This document shows, one piece after another, positions 1-6,525 of a stretch of DNA of 64,000 bases (its first letter is position 1; each line of letters starts with the position of its first letter). This stretch comes from JADCRZ01 sp037718865 (GTDB lineage Bacteria > Bacteroidota > Bacteroidia > Chitinophagales > Chitinophagaceae), in assembly GCA_037718865.1 (NCBI GenBank), contig JBBJMP010000016.1:1-64000 (forward strand), given 5' to 3'. A program made the translations under genes and the position numbers. Below the pieces are notes generated by a model. The model saw nothing but the letters and a program-made list of their open reading frames with translations. It was not told where the DNA came from and did no database searches.

Positions 1-54
1 ACCGGCCACCTCGACCTTGGCAAGGTCGCGCTCTACCAAATGAGCTACTTTCGC
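1..54 (-). tRNA. tRNA-Gly (GCC), 3' part cut by window edge
   Basis: Read on the minus strand, the sequence begins GCGAAAGTAGCTCA at position 54 and continues through a D-arm with GGTAGAGC. It then has an anticodon stem-loop GACCTTGCCAAGGTC whose loop TTGCCAA carries anticodon GCC. The variable loop follows, and the window ends before the T-arm is complete. The Leu tRNA further on is a separate, complete gene. Confidence 0.9.
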
Positions 55-125
55 AAATTTCCAAAAAGAACTATCAGGGAGTGCAAATTTAATGAATACA
101 GACTTCCCACAAAATTTTTTATCCC

Positions 126-341
126 TTACTTATACTTCGGCGTATACAACGTATTGTCGGGCACTACTACATCCGGTTTCCCTTTATAACGATGCGTGTA
201 CAATCCATAACAGCCCCCCAGAATAAAAGCCATAATACAAAATACCTGCAAATAAAACAGGAACACCGATGAATGCACCCAATTATACGCAAAGTCTTTT
301 TCCTTTGGATTCTTGTATTCGGTTTCTTCAATATGCTCCAT
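126..341 (-). CDS. Small single-pass membrane protein, unknown function
   Basis: This 71-residue protein has a charged N-terminus (about residues 1-20, rich in Glu, Lys and Asn). One hydrophobic segment follows at about residues 23-46 (VHSSVFLFYLQVFCIMAFIL), then a basic, proline-containing tail ending in Tyr-Lys. It lies 36 bp downstream of the glycosyltransferase gene on the same strand and just before the tRNA-Gly, so it is probably cotranscribed with the glycosyltransferase. I do not recognise a family. The clean membrane-protein composition and the tight fit between neighbours support a real gene. The alternative reading in another frame over the same bases has no recognisable features. 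Confidence 0.6.
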   Translation of the reverse strand: MEHIEETEYKNPKEKDFAYNWVHSSVFLFYLQVFCIMAFILGGCYGLYTHRYKGKPDVVVPDNTLYTPKYK

Positions 342-377
342 ATGGTTATTTTACAAGTCAAAAATAAAGGTTCATAA

Positions 378-1466
378 CTAAATATCCATTTTATTCCCAA
401 CAATTTCTGCAAATCGTTTCCTGCCGGAAACAAAATGCTTCCATACCACACTGTGCGGATACCAGCCCTGTAAAGTGCCGCTTTTACGGACGGGGAAAAC
501 GCTTTTCTTCCTGTCAAACAAAAGCCACCCGTAAAAACCAACATGGGCCTCGAGCACCGCAATAAAATAGGTGGCCTCCCCTTCAAACAGGGATTTGCAT
601 GCGGAGAAAATGTCCAGCAGGATGCGCAGGGGCAGTTTCCAGACCGACTTATGAAAAGGCAGGTTCTTAGCGAGCATGATCAGGTTGTTCCGGAAGTTTA
701 AAAACACCTTGTGTTCATTACCCTTGGGTAAGGTGCCGCCTCCTACATGATAGACCCTGGAGGCCGGACAAGCCATTACGGTGTAACCCGCTAACTGCAG
801 GCGCCAGCAAAAATCAATCTCTTCCTGGTGGGCGAAAAAGTATTCGTCGAAGCCCTTTAACTGATGAAACAGGGATGCCCTCACGAACAAGGCTGCCCCG
901 CTGGCCCAGAAGATGGGCTCCGTAGCGTCGTACTGTCCATGGTCCTGCTCACAGAAATCAAAGATCCTTCCACGAGCAAACGGATAACCTAACGTATCCA
1001 GCCAGCCGCCCGCAGCTCCCGCATACTCAAACAATGACCTGTCCGCATAAGTCATTATTTTCGGCTGGCAGGCCCCGATGCGGTCGTTAGATTCCATAAG
1101 CTGTATAATTGGCTCTAGCCAGCCAGGCTCCACTTCTACGTCCGAATTAAGCAGCACATAATAACCAACCTCCTGCCCCACACGTTTCAATGATTCATTA
1201 TATCCTTTGGCAAAACCATAGTTTTGAGACAGTTCAATAAGGCGAACCTGAGGATAGGCGTGCCTGAGGAAAGCCAATGAATCGTCAGTGGAGGCATTAT
1301 CGGCCACGATCACTTCAAAATCTGCATATTTAGAAGCCAGCACCGAAGGAAGAAACCGTTCAAGGTAATTACGACCGTTCCAGTTTAATATAACTATAGC
1401 TATTTTTGAATTCAATTGGGGCTGGTTCTGAAATAGATTCAAAAGTAAGGGTTGCACGTTTACCAT
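378..1466 (-). CDS. Glycosyltransferase family 2 (rhamnosyltransferase-like)
   Basis: The protein is an inverting GT-A glycosyltransferase that would transfer a sugar from a nucleotide donor to a cell-surface polysaccharide or lipid-linked acceptor. A core beta strand (IAIVILNWNG) lies near residues 22-31, VADNASTDDS at 54-63, the DxD-like metal site NSDV at 107-110, and the acceptor-side motif EEIDFCWRLQLAGY near 214-228. A C-terminal region with hydrophobic stretches may associate with the membrane. Family members usually begin a few residues before the IVILNWNG strand, so a TTG at 1415 is a good alternative start. It would lie 25 bp downstream of a perfect -7 box at 1440-1447, whereas the ATG at 1466 lies upstream of that box. 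The gene is divergent from the histidine kinase, with only 15 bp between the two ATG codons. Confidence 0.9.
   Translation of the reverse strand: MVNVQPLLLNLFQNQPQLNSKIAIVILNWNGRNYLERFLPSVLASKYADFEVIVADNASTDDSLAFLRHAYPQVRLIELSQNYGFAKGYNESLKRVGQEVGYYVLLNSDVEVEPGWLEPIIQLMESNDRIGACQPKIMTYADRSLFEYAGAAGGWLDTLGYPFARGRIFDFCEQDHGQYDATEPIFWASGAALFVRASLFHQLKGFDEYFFAHQEEIDFCWRLQLAGYTVMACPASRVYHVGGGTLPKGNEHKVFLNFRNNLIMLAKNLPFHKSVWKLPLRILLDIFSACKSLFEGEATYFIAVLEAHVGFYGWLLFDRKKSVFPVRKSGTLQGWYPHSVVWKHFVSGRKRFAEIVGNKMDI
1401..1408 (+). promoter_or_regulatory. Candidate -7 box (TATTTTTG) for the histidine kinase
   Basis: The octamer fits the Bacteroidota -7 consensus TAnnTTTG exactly and lies 73 bp before the kinase ATG, inside the 5' end of the divergent glycosyltransferase frame. 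I see no clear TTG at the -33 spacing, so this is only a candidate. Confidence 0.3.
1440..1447 (-). promoter_or_regulatory. Candidate -7 box (TACTTTTG) for the glycosyltransferase
   Basis: Read on the minus strand, the octamer matches TAnnTTTG exactly. It lies downstream of the ATG at 1466 and about 25 bp upstream of the in-frame TTG at 1415, so if it is used it argues for the TTG start. No convincing -33 element is visible. Confidence 0.35.
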
Positions 1467-1481
1467 TTTTAAATTCGTTGA

Positions 1482-2636
1482 ATGATCCCATCACTGTTTG
1501 GCTGGAGAACTGTACTGGCACTGATCGCTATTGGCATCGTAACGGGCACCATATTTTATTCGCAATACCTGGCCAGGAAGATCATCAAAGAAGAAAGGCA
1601 AAAGGTAGAGCAGTGGGTGGAAGCCAGCAAAGCAATCGGAACCACGTCAGATATGGATCTCACCCTTCCCAACCTCATTCGTAATGAACAGACCAATATC
1701 CCCATCATCGAAACCAATGAAAAGGACAGCATCGTCAGTTTTATAAACCTGGATAGTTCCAAAGCGGCCAACGATCCGTTATATCTGGACAAAAAACTGA
1801 ATGAATTCCGTTCGGCCAATAAACCCTTTGTGCTCGTGCTTAACCAGAACCCCTTCATTTATAATAAGTACTATTATGGTAATACGCGGCTGTTGACCGA
1901 AGTCAGGTATTTCCCGCTCGTGCAGCTTTTCATCGTTGCGTTGTTCATCATCATTACCATTGTGTCTATCACCAGCCGCCACCAGTCCACGCAGAACCAG
2001 GTCTGGGTAGGCATGGCCAAGGAGACGGCGCACCAGTTGGGAACTCCCATATCTTCCTTACAGGGCTGGGTGGAGATGTTGAAGGATAACCCGGCTAACG
2101 ATGCCATTACCGGCGAACTGCAAAAAGATATTGACAGGTTGAACCTCGTGTCTGACCGTTTCGGGAAAATCGGCAGTACTCCCAGGCTGGAAGAAACAAA
2201 TCTCGTTGACCAGATAAAACACATGGTTGAGTACATCCGCAAAAGGGCCACAGGGAAAGTCCGCTTTACGATTGAGGCTAATGAAAAACAACAGATCGTA
2301 GCTAACATTTCAGCACCCCTGTTTGACTGGGTCATCGAGAACCTGTTAAAAAATGCCCTTGATGCCATGGAGGGGAAAGGGGAAATAAGCATTCATTTGC
2401 AGGAGAACAGTAAAGAGACCTATATCGATGTGAGGGATACCGGAAAGGGAATATCTACGGCTAACCTTCGCCGGATCTTTAAACCGGGATTTACCACAAA
2501 AAAACGGGGATGGGGCCTGGGATTAAGCCTTTGCAAACGGATCATTGAGCAATATCATCAGGGACAATTGTTCGTTAAAAACTCGGAACCGGGTAAGGGC
2601 ACTACGTTCAGGATTGTGCTGAAGAAGAAGAACTGA
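1482..2636 (+). CDS. Membrane sensor histidine kinase (orphan)
   Basis: This 384-residue protein is a two-component sensor kinase. It has a membrane helix at about residues 8-30, a sensor region of about 110 residues facing the periplasm, and a second helix at about 143-164. The dimerisation/phosphoacceptor helix (MAKETAHQLGTPISSLQGW) has the phosphorylated histidine at about residue 184. The ATPase domain contains an N box (VIENLLKNALDAM), a G1 box (RDTGKGIS) and a G2 box (GWGLGLSLCKRIIE). The periplasmic region has no domain I recognise. No response regulator lies next to it, so its partner must be encoded elsewhere. The gene is divergent from the glycosyltransferase, and a GATGTGCG-type repeat starts directly at its stop codon. 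Confidence 0.95.
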   Translation: MIPSLFGWRTVLALIAIGIVTGTIFYSQYLARKIIKEERQKVEQWVEASKAIGTTSDMDLTLPNLIRNEQTNIPIIETNEKDSIVSFINLDSSKAANDPLYLDKKLNEFRSANKPFVLVLNQNPFIYNKYYYGNTRLLTEVRYFPLVQLFIVALFIIITIVSITSRHQSTQNQVWVGMAKETAHQLGTPISSLQGWVEMLKDNPANDAITGELQKDIDRLNLVSDRFGKIGSTPRLEETNLVDQIKHMVEYIRKRATGKVRFTIEANEKQQIVANISAPLFDWVIENLLKNALDAMEGKGEISIHLQENSKETYIDVRDTGKGISTANLRRIFKPGFTTKKRGWGLGLSLCKRIIEQYHQGQLFVKNSEPGKGTTFRIVLKKKN

Positions 2637-2662
2637 TGTGCGGATGTGCGAATGTGCGGGAA
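2634..2662. repeat. Period-8 GATGTGCG repeat at the histidine kinase stop codon
   Basis: About three tandem copies of an octamer (GATGTGCG, GATGTGCG, AATGTGCG) begin in the stop codon region of the kinase. The same octamer occurs at 12327-12342, 13634-13668 and, inverted, at 13743-13768. One and a half copies lie at 45155-45165. Confidence 0.75.
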
Positions 2663-2751
2663 GAATGCTCTGATCGAGTGAGAGTTTGGTGACAGATGTG
2701 GCCTTAGTGTATTTTACCAAAAACCTTTTACATTTGCAGTGCTCAATCTTT

Positions 2752-2835
2752 GCGGAGGTGGCGAAACTGGTAGACGCACTACTTTGAGGTGGTAGCGCCG
2801 TAACTGGCATGGGAGTTCGAATCTCCTCTTCCGCA
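2752..2835 (+). tRNA. tRNA-Leu (GAG)
   Basis: This is a complete class II tRNA of 84 bases. The acceptor arms GCGGAGG and CTTCCGC pair, with discriminator A and no encoded CCA. The anticodon stem CTACT/GGTAG encloses the loop TTGAGGT with anticodon GAG. A long variable arm and the T-arm GGGAG-TTCGAAT-CTCCT follow. A strong terminator comes immediately after. Confidence 0.95.
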
Positions 2836-2840
2836 CAGTA

Positions 2841-2875
2841 AACCCTTGCTAAAATATTCCAGCAAGGGTTTTTTT
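2841..2875 (+). terminator. Intrinsic terminator of tRNA-Leu
   Basis: An inverted repeat, AACCCTTGCT and AGCAAGGGTT, is separated by a 10-base loop and followed by a run of seven T. It lies five bases downstream of the tRNA and fits a factor-independent terminator well. Confidence 0.9.
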
Positions 2876-2896
2876 AACTATCAGTGGTCAAGCCTG

Positions 2897-3535
2897 TTAA
2901 TTGTTGCTTAATTCAGATGATATAGCCTTTAACTCGTTCAGCTCCTTCAAATCATTTTCAAATCCCTCCCTTTTCCTGTTTTTAAATGCGCCCAGTTTAA
3001 AAGCCACGAAATAAATGAGCAGTGTTATGATTATGCTGATGGCTGTTTCGCCCAGTGCGGGCCAGAGTGCCTTGTGCTCAAGTTTTTTTGGAAGAAAAGA
3101 AAATGCAGTTAATACCCCCGCGGATAGAAAGATGATACCAAACCAACGTTCAATTTTTTTATTCTTATCATAGGCATCAATCGTTCTGTTCAGAAAAGCA
3201 GCAAGACTGATGTGATTCATATCGACATCAAAATTTTGAAAAATTTTAAAAATAGAAAAGATGGCCAATATAACACCGATGGATAATATACCATAAGGAA
3301 CATATTGCACGATATATTTAAAATCAAAAGGATTCCCGACAAAGATGGCTCCCAGGAATAGCAAGGTAATGACCATGAGTACCAGGTGAATAATATTCTC
3401 CCGCCTGATCTTTGAAACCCTCGACCGCGACCTTTCCTTTAACATACTTAATATGATCTGTTCATTTAACCGCTGAGATAACGCGAGCTTCTGGTTGTAT
3501 TCCTGCCATGCTGTTTTTATTTGCTCTATGTTCAT
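2897..3535 (-). CDS. Four-helix membrane protein, probable anti-sigma partner of the adjacent ECF factor
   Basis: The 212-residue protein starts with a soluble, charged N-terminal segment of about 47 residues. Four predicted membrane helices follow at about 48-66, 76-97, 133-151 and 160-178, and then a charged, helical C-terminus. Its start lies two bases after the stop of the ECF sigma gene, which implies translational coupling. Many Bacteroidota ECF sigma genes are followed by a small membrane regulator whose cytoplasmic N-terminus binds the sigma factor, and that is the role I infer. I see no classical zinc-binding anti-sigma motif (HxxxCxxC). An uncharacterised membrane protein of another kind remains possible. 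Confidence 0.7.
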   Translation of the reverse strand: MNIEQIKTAWQEYNQKLALSQRLNEQIILSMLKERSRSRVSKIRRENIIHLVLMVITLLFLGAIFVGNPFDFKYIVQYVPYGILSIGVILAIFSIFKIFQNFDVDMNHISLAAFLNRTIDAYDKNKKIERWFGIIFLSAGVLTAFSFLPKKLEHKALWPALGETAISIIITLLIYFVAFKLGAFKNRKREGFENDLKELNELKAISSELSNN

Positions 3536-3536
3536 G

Positions 3537-4022
3537 TTAATTTGTTTTTATAAGCTTACTTAATTTATTTTTTATTCTGTTTAGCCTTACACCTACATTG
3601 CCAACGGAAATGCCAATGATATCACTCATCTCGTCATAACTTTTCTCATCCAGGTAAAGCATAATCACTGCCTTTTCAATCTCTGTGAGCTTTTCTATCG
3701 CCAGGTTAAGAATACCTTCTTTTTCTTTGTCATCCGTCGATCCAGACATATCAGGAATCTCAAACTCAATTACCGTCAGTGCATTTTTTTCAGGCTTTTT
3801 TAATTCTTTCCGGAAGTTTGATATGGCTGTGTTGAGCGACACCCTGTATACCCAGGTGCTATTGGCAGACTGCCTTCTGAATCCGGGAAAAGATTTCCAG
3901 AGTTGTAATACCACCTCCTGGAATAAATCCTTACGGCTCTCATTATCCCGGCAATACAAGTTGCAAACCTTGAAGATCAATGCGCGGTTATTGTTTATTA
4001 ACTCAATGAATTCTTTTTCCAT
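3537..4022 (-). CDS. ECF RNA polymerase sigma factor
   Basis: This 161-residue protein has the two-domain layout of an extracytoplasmic-function sigma factor. Region 2 covers about residues 10-75 (CRDNESRKDLFQEVVLQLWK and TWVYRVSLNTAISNFRK, the -10 recognition helix). A short acidic linker precedes region 4 at about 105-158, with its helix-turn-helix (YDEMSDIIGISVGNVGVRLNRI). It directs core polymerase to a small regulon. It is transcribed with the membrane protein downstream and lies 110 bp downstream of the HupE-like gene on the same strand. It may therefore be the last regulator pair of the DUF4331 locus or an independent unit. No perfect -7 box is visible upstream. Confidence 0.95.
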   Translation of the reverse strand: MEKEFIELINNNRALIFKVCNLYCRDNESRKDLFQEVVLQLWKSFPGFRRQSANSTWVYRVSLNTAISNFRKELKKPEKNALTVIEFEIPDMSGSTDDKEKEGILNLAIEKLTEIEKAVIMLYLDEKSYDEMSDIIGISVGNVGVRLNRIKNKLSKLIKTN

Positions 4023-4132
4023 TCAATATTCCTGCTTTTATTCATTAGTCGGCCTTTAAAAGCATTTATTACAACTTTTCGGAATTATTATTTTTTGTTG
4101 CTGTAAATGTAAGGCCGGGAAGGCAGGAATGG

Positions 4133-4801
4133 TTAGAAGAAAAGTCTCTCTACGGACCAGTAAGCGGCAACCAGTGCAATGCAAATGGAAACAGGGTTTA
4201 CGATCCACGACCTATACCACAATTTCTTTCTGAAGGGAATAATGAGCAAAAGGAAAACGGCGGCAATCACTGTTATTTGTCCCAGTTCAACACCGGCATT
4301 GAAGGAAAGAATAGATGTAATAAACCGGTCGGGAGGAAGACCAATCTCATTGAGTGCACTGGCGAAGCCCATCCCGTGTATTAGTCCAAAGACAAATACT
4401 ATGGCTATCCGCCACGACTTCAATTCGTGTATAACGACGTTTTCTATGGCTACAAACAAAATGGACAAGGCTATAATAGGTTCGACAACAGAACCGGGAG
4501 CTACAATAATATTTTTCATACTCAGGGCAAGGGTAATGGAATGGGCAATCGTAAAGGCGGTGGCCTGCCATATTATGGTAGACATTTTTGTGCTCAGCAG
4601 GCATAGACCAACAACAAACAAAATATGATCCAATCCTTCCGGAATAATATGTGTTACTCCCAGACGTACATAGAACCACACCACATCTCCGACCGGAGCT
4701 TTTTCCAAAGCATAGTTAATATTATGCGCCGATACAGCCTGGGCGGCAAACGCCAAAAGAACTATCAGGGAAAACGATTTCAGGGCTTTGTGAAATTTCA
4801 C
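4133..4801 (-). CDS. HupE/UreJ family membrane protein
   Basis: The HupE/UreJ family contains secondary nickel or cobalt permeases and related proteins of unknown substrate. From the GTG at 4801 the protein has 222 residues: a signal peptide (KFHKALKSF, a hydrophobic core, then AQAVSAHN) followed by about six membrane helices. Conserved polar motifs are visible: EGLDHILFVVGLCLL, FTIAHSITLAL, VEPIIALSILFVAIEN and FGLIHGMGFASAL. The frame stays open upstream to an ATG at 4975, but those 58 codons precede a perfect signal peptide and overlap a repeat, so I reject them as part of this protein. It is the fourth gene of the DUF4331 locus. The substrate is unknown, and a metal-uptake role is an inference from the family. 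Confidence 0.85.
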   Translation of the reverse strand: MKFHKALKSFSLIVLLAFAAQAVSAHNINYALEKAPVGDVVWFYVRLGVTHIIPEGLDHILFVVGLCLLSTKMSTIIWQATAFTIAHSITLALSMKNIIVAPGSVVEPIIALSILFVAIENVVIHELKSWRIAIVFVFGLIHGMGFASALNEIGLPPDRFITSILSFNAGVELGQITVIAAVFLLLIIPFRKKLWYRSWIVNPVSICIALVAAYWSVERLFF

Positions 4802-4975
4802 TAATTGCGATTGAGGTATTATATTCAGCGGTTTAGTCAACCGGTAATCACCCCTAACCCCCTCCTTGAAAAGGCCTAAAACTAACCTGTATAAGGCTTC
4901 CTCAGCTCTTTTATCAATGCGCTTATCGCCAAATGAACCGGTAAAGCCGGGGAAAGAATTAATTAGTTCTGTCAT
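4802..4975 (-). pseudogene. Possible relic of a transposase N-terminus fused in frame to the HupE gene
   Basis: This open stretch encodes 58 residues beginning MTELINSFPGFTG and containing FGDKRIDKRAEEALYRLV. That pattern resembles the N-terminal DNA-binding region of IS4/Tn5-type transposases (F-GDKRL-KR-L). The following residues (LFKEGVRGDYRLTKPLN) are encoded by a dispersed repeat (CTTTTCAAGGAGGGGG). No catalytic DDE part follows. I infer a degenerate mobile-element fragment that happens to remain in frame with the downstream GTG start. The resemblance is by eye only. Confidence 0.3.
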
Positions 4976-5150
4976 CCTTCAAAGATCTTATTTTTTGACT
5001 GCTATACCCAAAACTTGTGGGTACACAGTAGCTTGAAAAGGAGGGAATAAGAAAATTATAATGCTCTCCTCCTTTTTCAAAGAGGGCAGGTTTGAGCAGC
5101 AAACCGCTCCTACCAAAGCCTTGGCGGCGGGCAAGGCCGGGGGTGGTTAT
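4834..5150. repeat. Dispersed-repeat region upstream of the HupE gene (CCTTTTCAAGGAGGG family)
   Basis: Three variants of the motif CTTGAAAAGGAGGG are present: CCTCCTTGAAAAGG at about 4860-4873, CTTGAAAAGGAGGG at about 5032-5045, and the inverted form CTCCTCCTTTTTCAAAG at about 5067-5083. The last two can form an imperfect hairpin. The tract ends in GGCCGGGGGTGGTTATC. Such elements are common between genes in Bacteroidota. The region also fills the gap between the TPR gene and the HupE gene. Confidence 0.55.
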
Positions 5151-5156
5151 CGATCT

Positions 5157-6503
5157 CTACAAGGCTTTCAACGCTTCCTTAGCTTCCATTTTCAACGATC
5201 CTGAAATAGCAGGGTTGTTTTTAAGCGCTTCCTGCAAGGTTGACTTTGCTTTGTTTTTTTCTCCGGCCTTGTCAAAGATCAAACCTGCTCTGCAAAGCAA
5301 GACCGGGTTTTTACTGTTTGTTCTAAGGGCCTTCTTCAGGTGTGCTAACGCCTTCGTATAGTCGCTCGTATGATAATATACCCACGCCAGGGTTTCGTTT
5401 ACATCTATGTTCTCCGGCCGCCGGTTATATTCCTGTAAAGCGTGGTATAACGCCTTTTCGTAATTGCTGATCCTTAGATAGGCAAGGGCCAGCTCGCGAT
5501 CTGCATAATGCCCTATGTTTTCATCTGACTGACCCTGTTCCGATTCGGCGCTCATGCTCTTGATCACCGATTCTATTAAGGTGGATGCTTTCTCTTCCTG
5601 TCCGGACGCAGCATACACTTCAGCCAGTTCTTCTTTGAAAGAATAATCACTCAACAGCGAATCCGCCTGCTGGTATAGCGTTATGGCCTTTGGATAATTT
5701 TTAGACGTCAGCGCAATGCGTCCCAACCCGGCAAATGCGTAAGCATAATCCGGCCGTTCATTGAGGGCAATCGTGTAATGCATCTCAGCGTGTTTCAGCT
5801 CTCCGGTATTTTCGTATAGACGAGCCAGTTGAACCCTTGCCCAGGCCCGGCCCTCATCTCCCGGAGCGCCTGCTTCAACCGCCATCTTCATGGCCTCAAC
5901 GGCGCCTGGATAATCTCCATGGATCTCACGCAGGTAAGATACACGGGAATACGACCTGATGTCAGGACGGATAGACATCATCGTGTCGCATTGTGCAACG
6001 GCCTCTGTATAATTACCCAATTCGACGTTACCATCAACGAGAATACCATAAACAAAAGCGTTATAGGGGTTGATCTGCCGGGCTACGTTTGCCGTGGCTA
6101 ACGCTTCTGAAAAATGGTGTTGTGAAAGATAAATAAGCGCTTTGTACACCATGGCGGTAAAATTCCAGGCATCCTTAGACAAAACATCATTGATATATTT
6201 CATGGCCGCCATATCGTAATATATGTGATTGCCGGTGACCCTTGACTCCTGAATATATAAGGACGCCAATGCCAATGATGACTTCGTATCAGCCGGATTT
6301 CTTTTTATCGCTTCCAGCAGCGCAGAAGCAGTGGATTTTGTTGATATCCATTCCTGCGTTTGAGCGGACGGCCCTTTTCTTTGCTGCAATGCGTAAAGGG
6401 TAGCCTGCTTTTCCTTTTCCGCATCTTTAGATTTGTAGATTACAAAACCTACAGTCGCTGCAAATACTACCAGCATAACCGAGTACAGGTGAACTCTTTT
6501 CAT
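5157..6503 (-). CDS. Membrane-anchored tetratricopeptide-repeat protein
   Basis: The protein has about 448 residues. A signal or anchor helix near residues 5-22 (YSVMLVVFAATVGFVIYK) is followed by a short charged linker. At least eight 34-residue TPR units follow, for example ALVYLSQHHFSEALATANVARQINP, ALNERPDYAYAFAGLGRIAL and NPVLLCRAGLIFDKAGEKNKA. TPR solenoids bind other proteins, so it is likely a periplasmic scaffold. A GTG at 6524, directly after the upstream stop codon, is an alternative start. I prefer the ATG at 6503 because it places the hydrophobic helix correctly. It is translated in series with two DUF4331 proteins and precedes the HupE-like gene, which suggests one functional unit. 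Confidence 0.85.
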   Translation of the reverse strand: MKRVHLYSVMLVVFAATVGFVIYKSKDAEKEKQATLYALQQRKGPSAQTQEWISTKSTASALLEAIKRNPADTKSSLALASLYIQESRVTGNHIYYDMAAMKYINDVLSKDAWNFTAMVYKALIYLSQHHFSEALATANVARQINPYNAFVYGILVDGNVELGNYTEAVAQCDTMMSIRPDIRSYSRVSYLREIHGDYPGAVEAMKMAVEAGAPGDEGRAWARVQLARLYENTGELKHAEMHYTIALNERPDYAYAFAGLGRIALTSKNYPKAITLYQQADSLLSDYSFKEELAEVYAASGQEEKASTLIESVIKSMSAESEQGQSDENIGHYADRELALAYLRISNYEKALYHALQEYNRRPENIDVNETLAWVYYHTSDYTKALAHLKKALRTNSKNPVLLCRAGLIFDKAGEKNKAKSTLQEALKNNPAISGSLKMEAKEALKAL

Positions 6504-6525
6504 AGTTACTTTATTAAATCTCACA

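Noticed and set aside
167..586. 139-codon frame overlapping the glycosyltransferase and the small membrane gene
   Set aside because: Same strand but another frame. It has an unlikely composition, and the two overlapping genes have better support.
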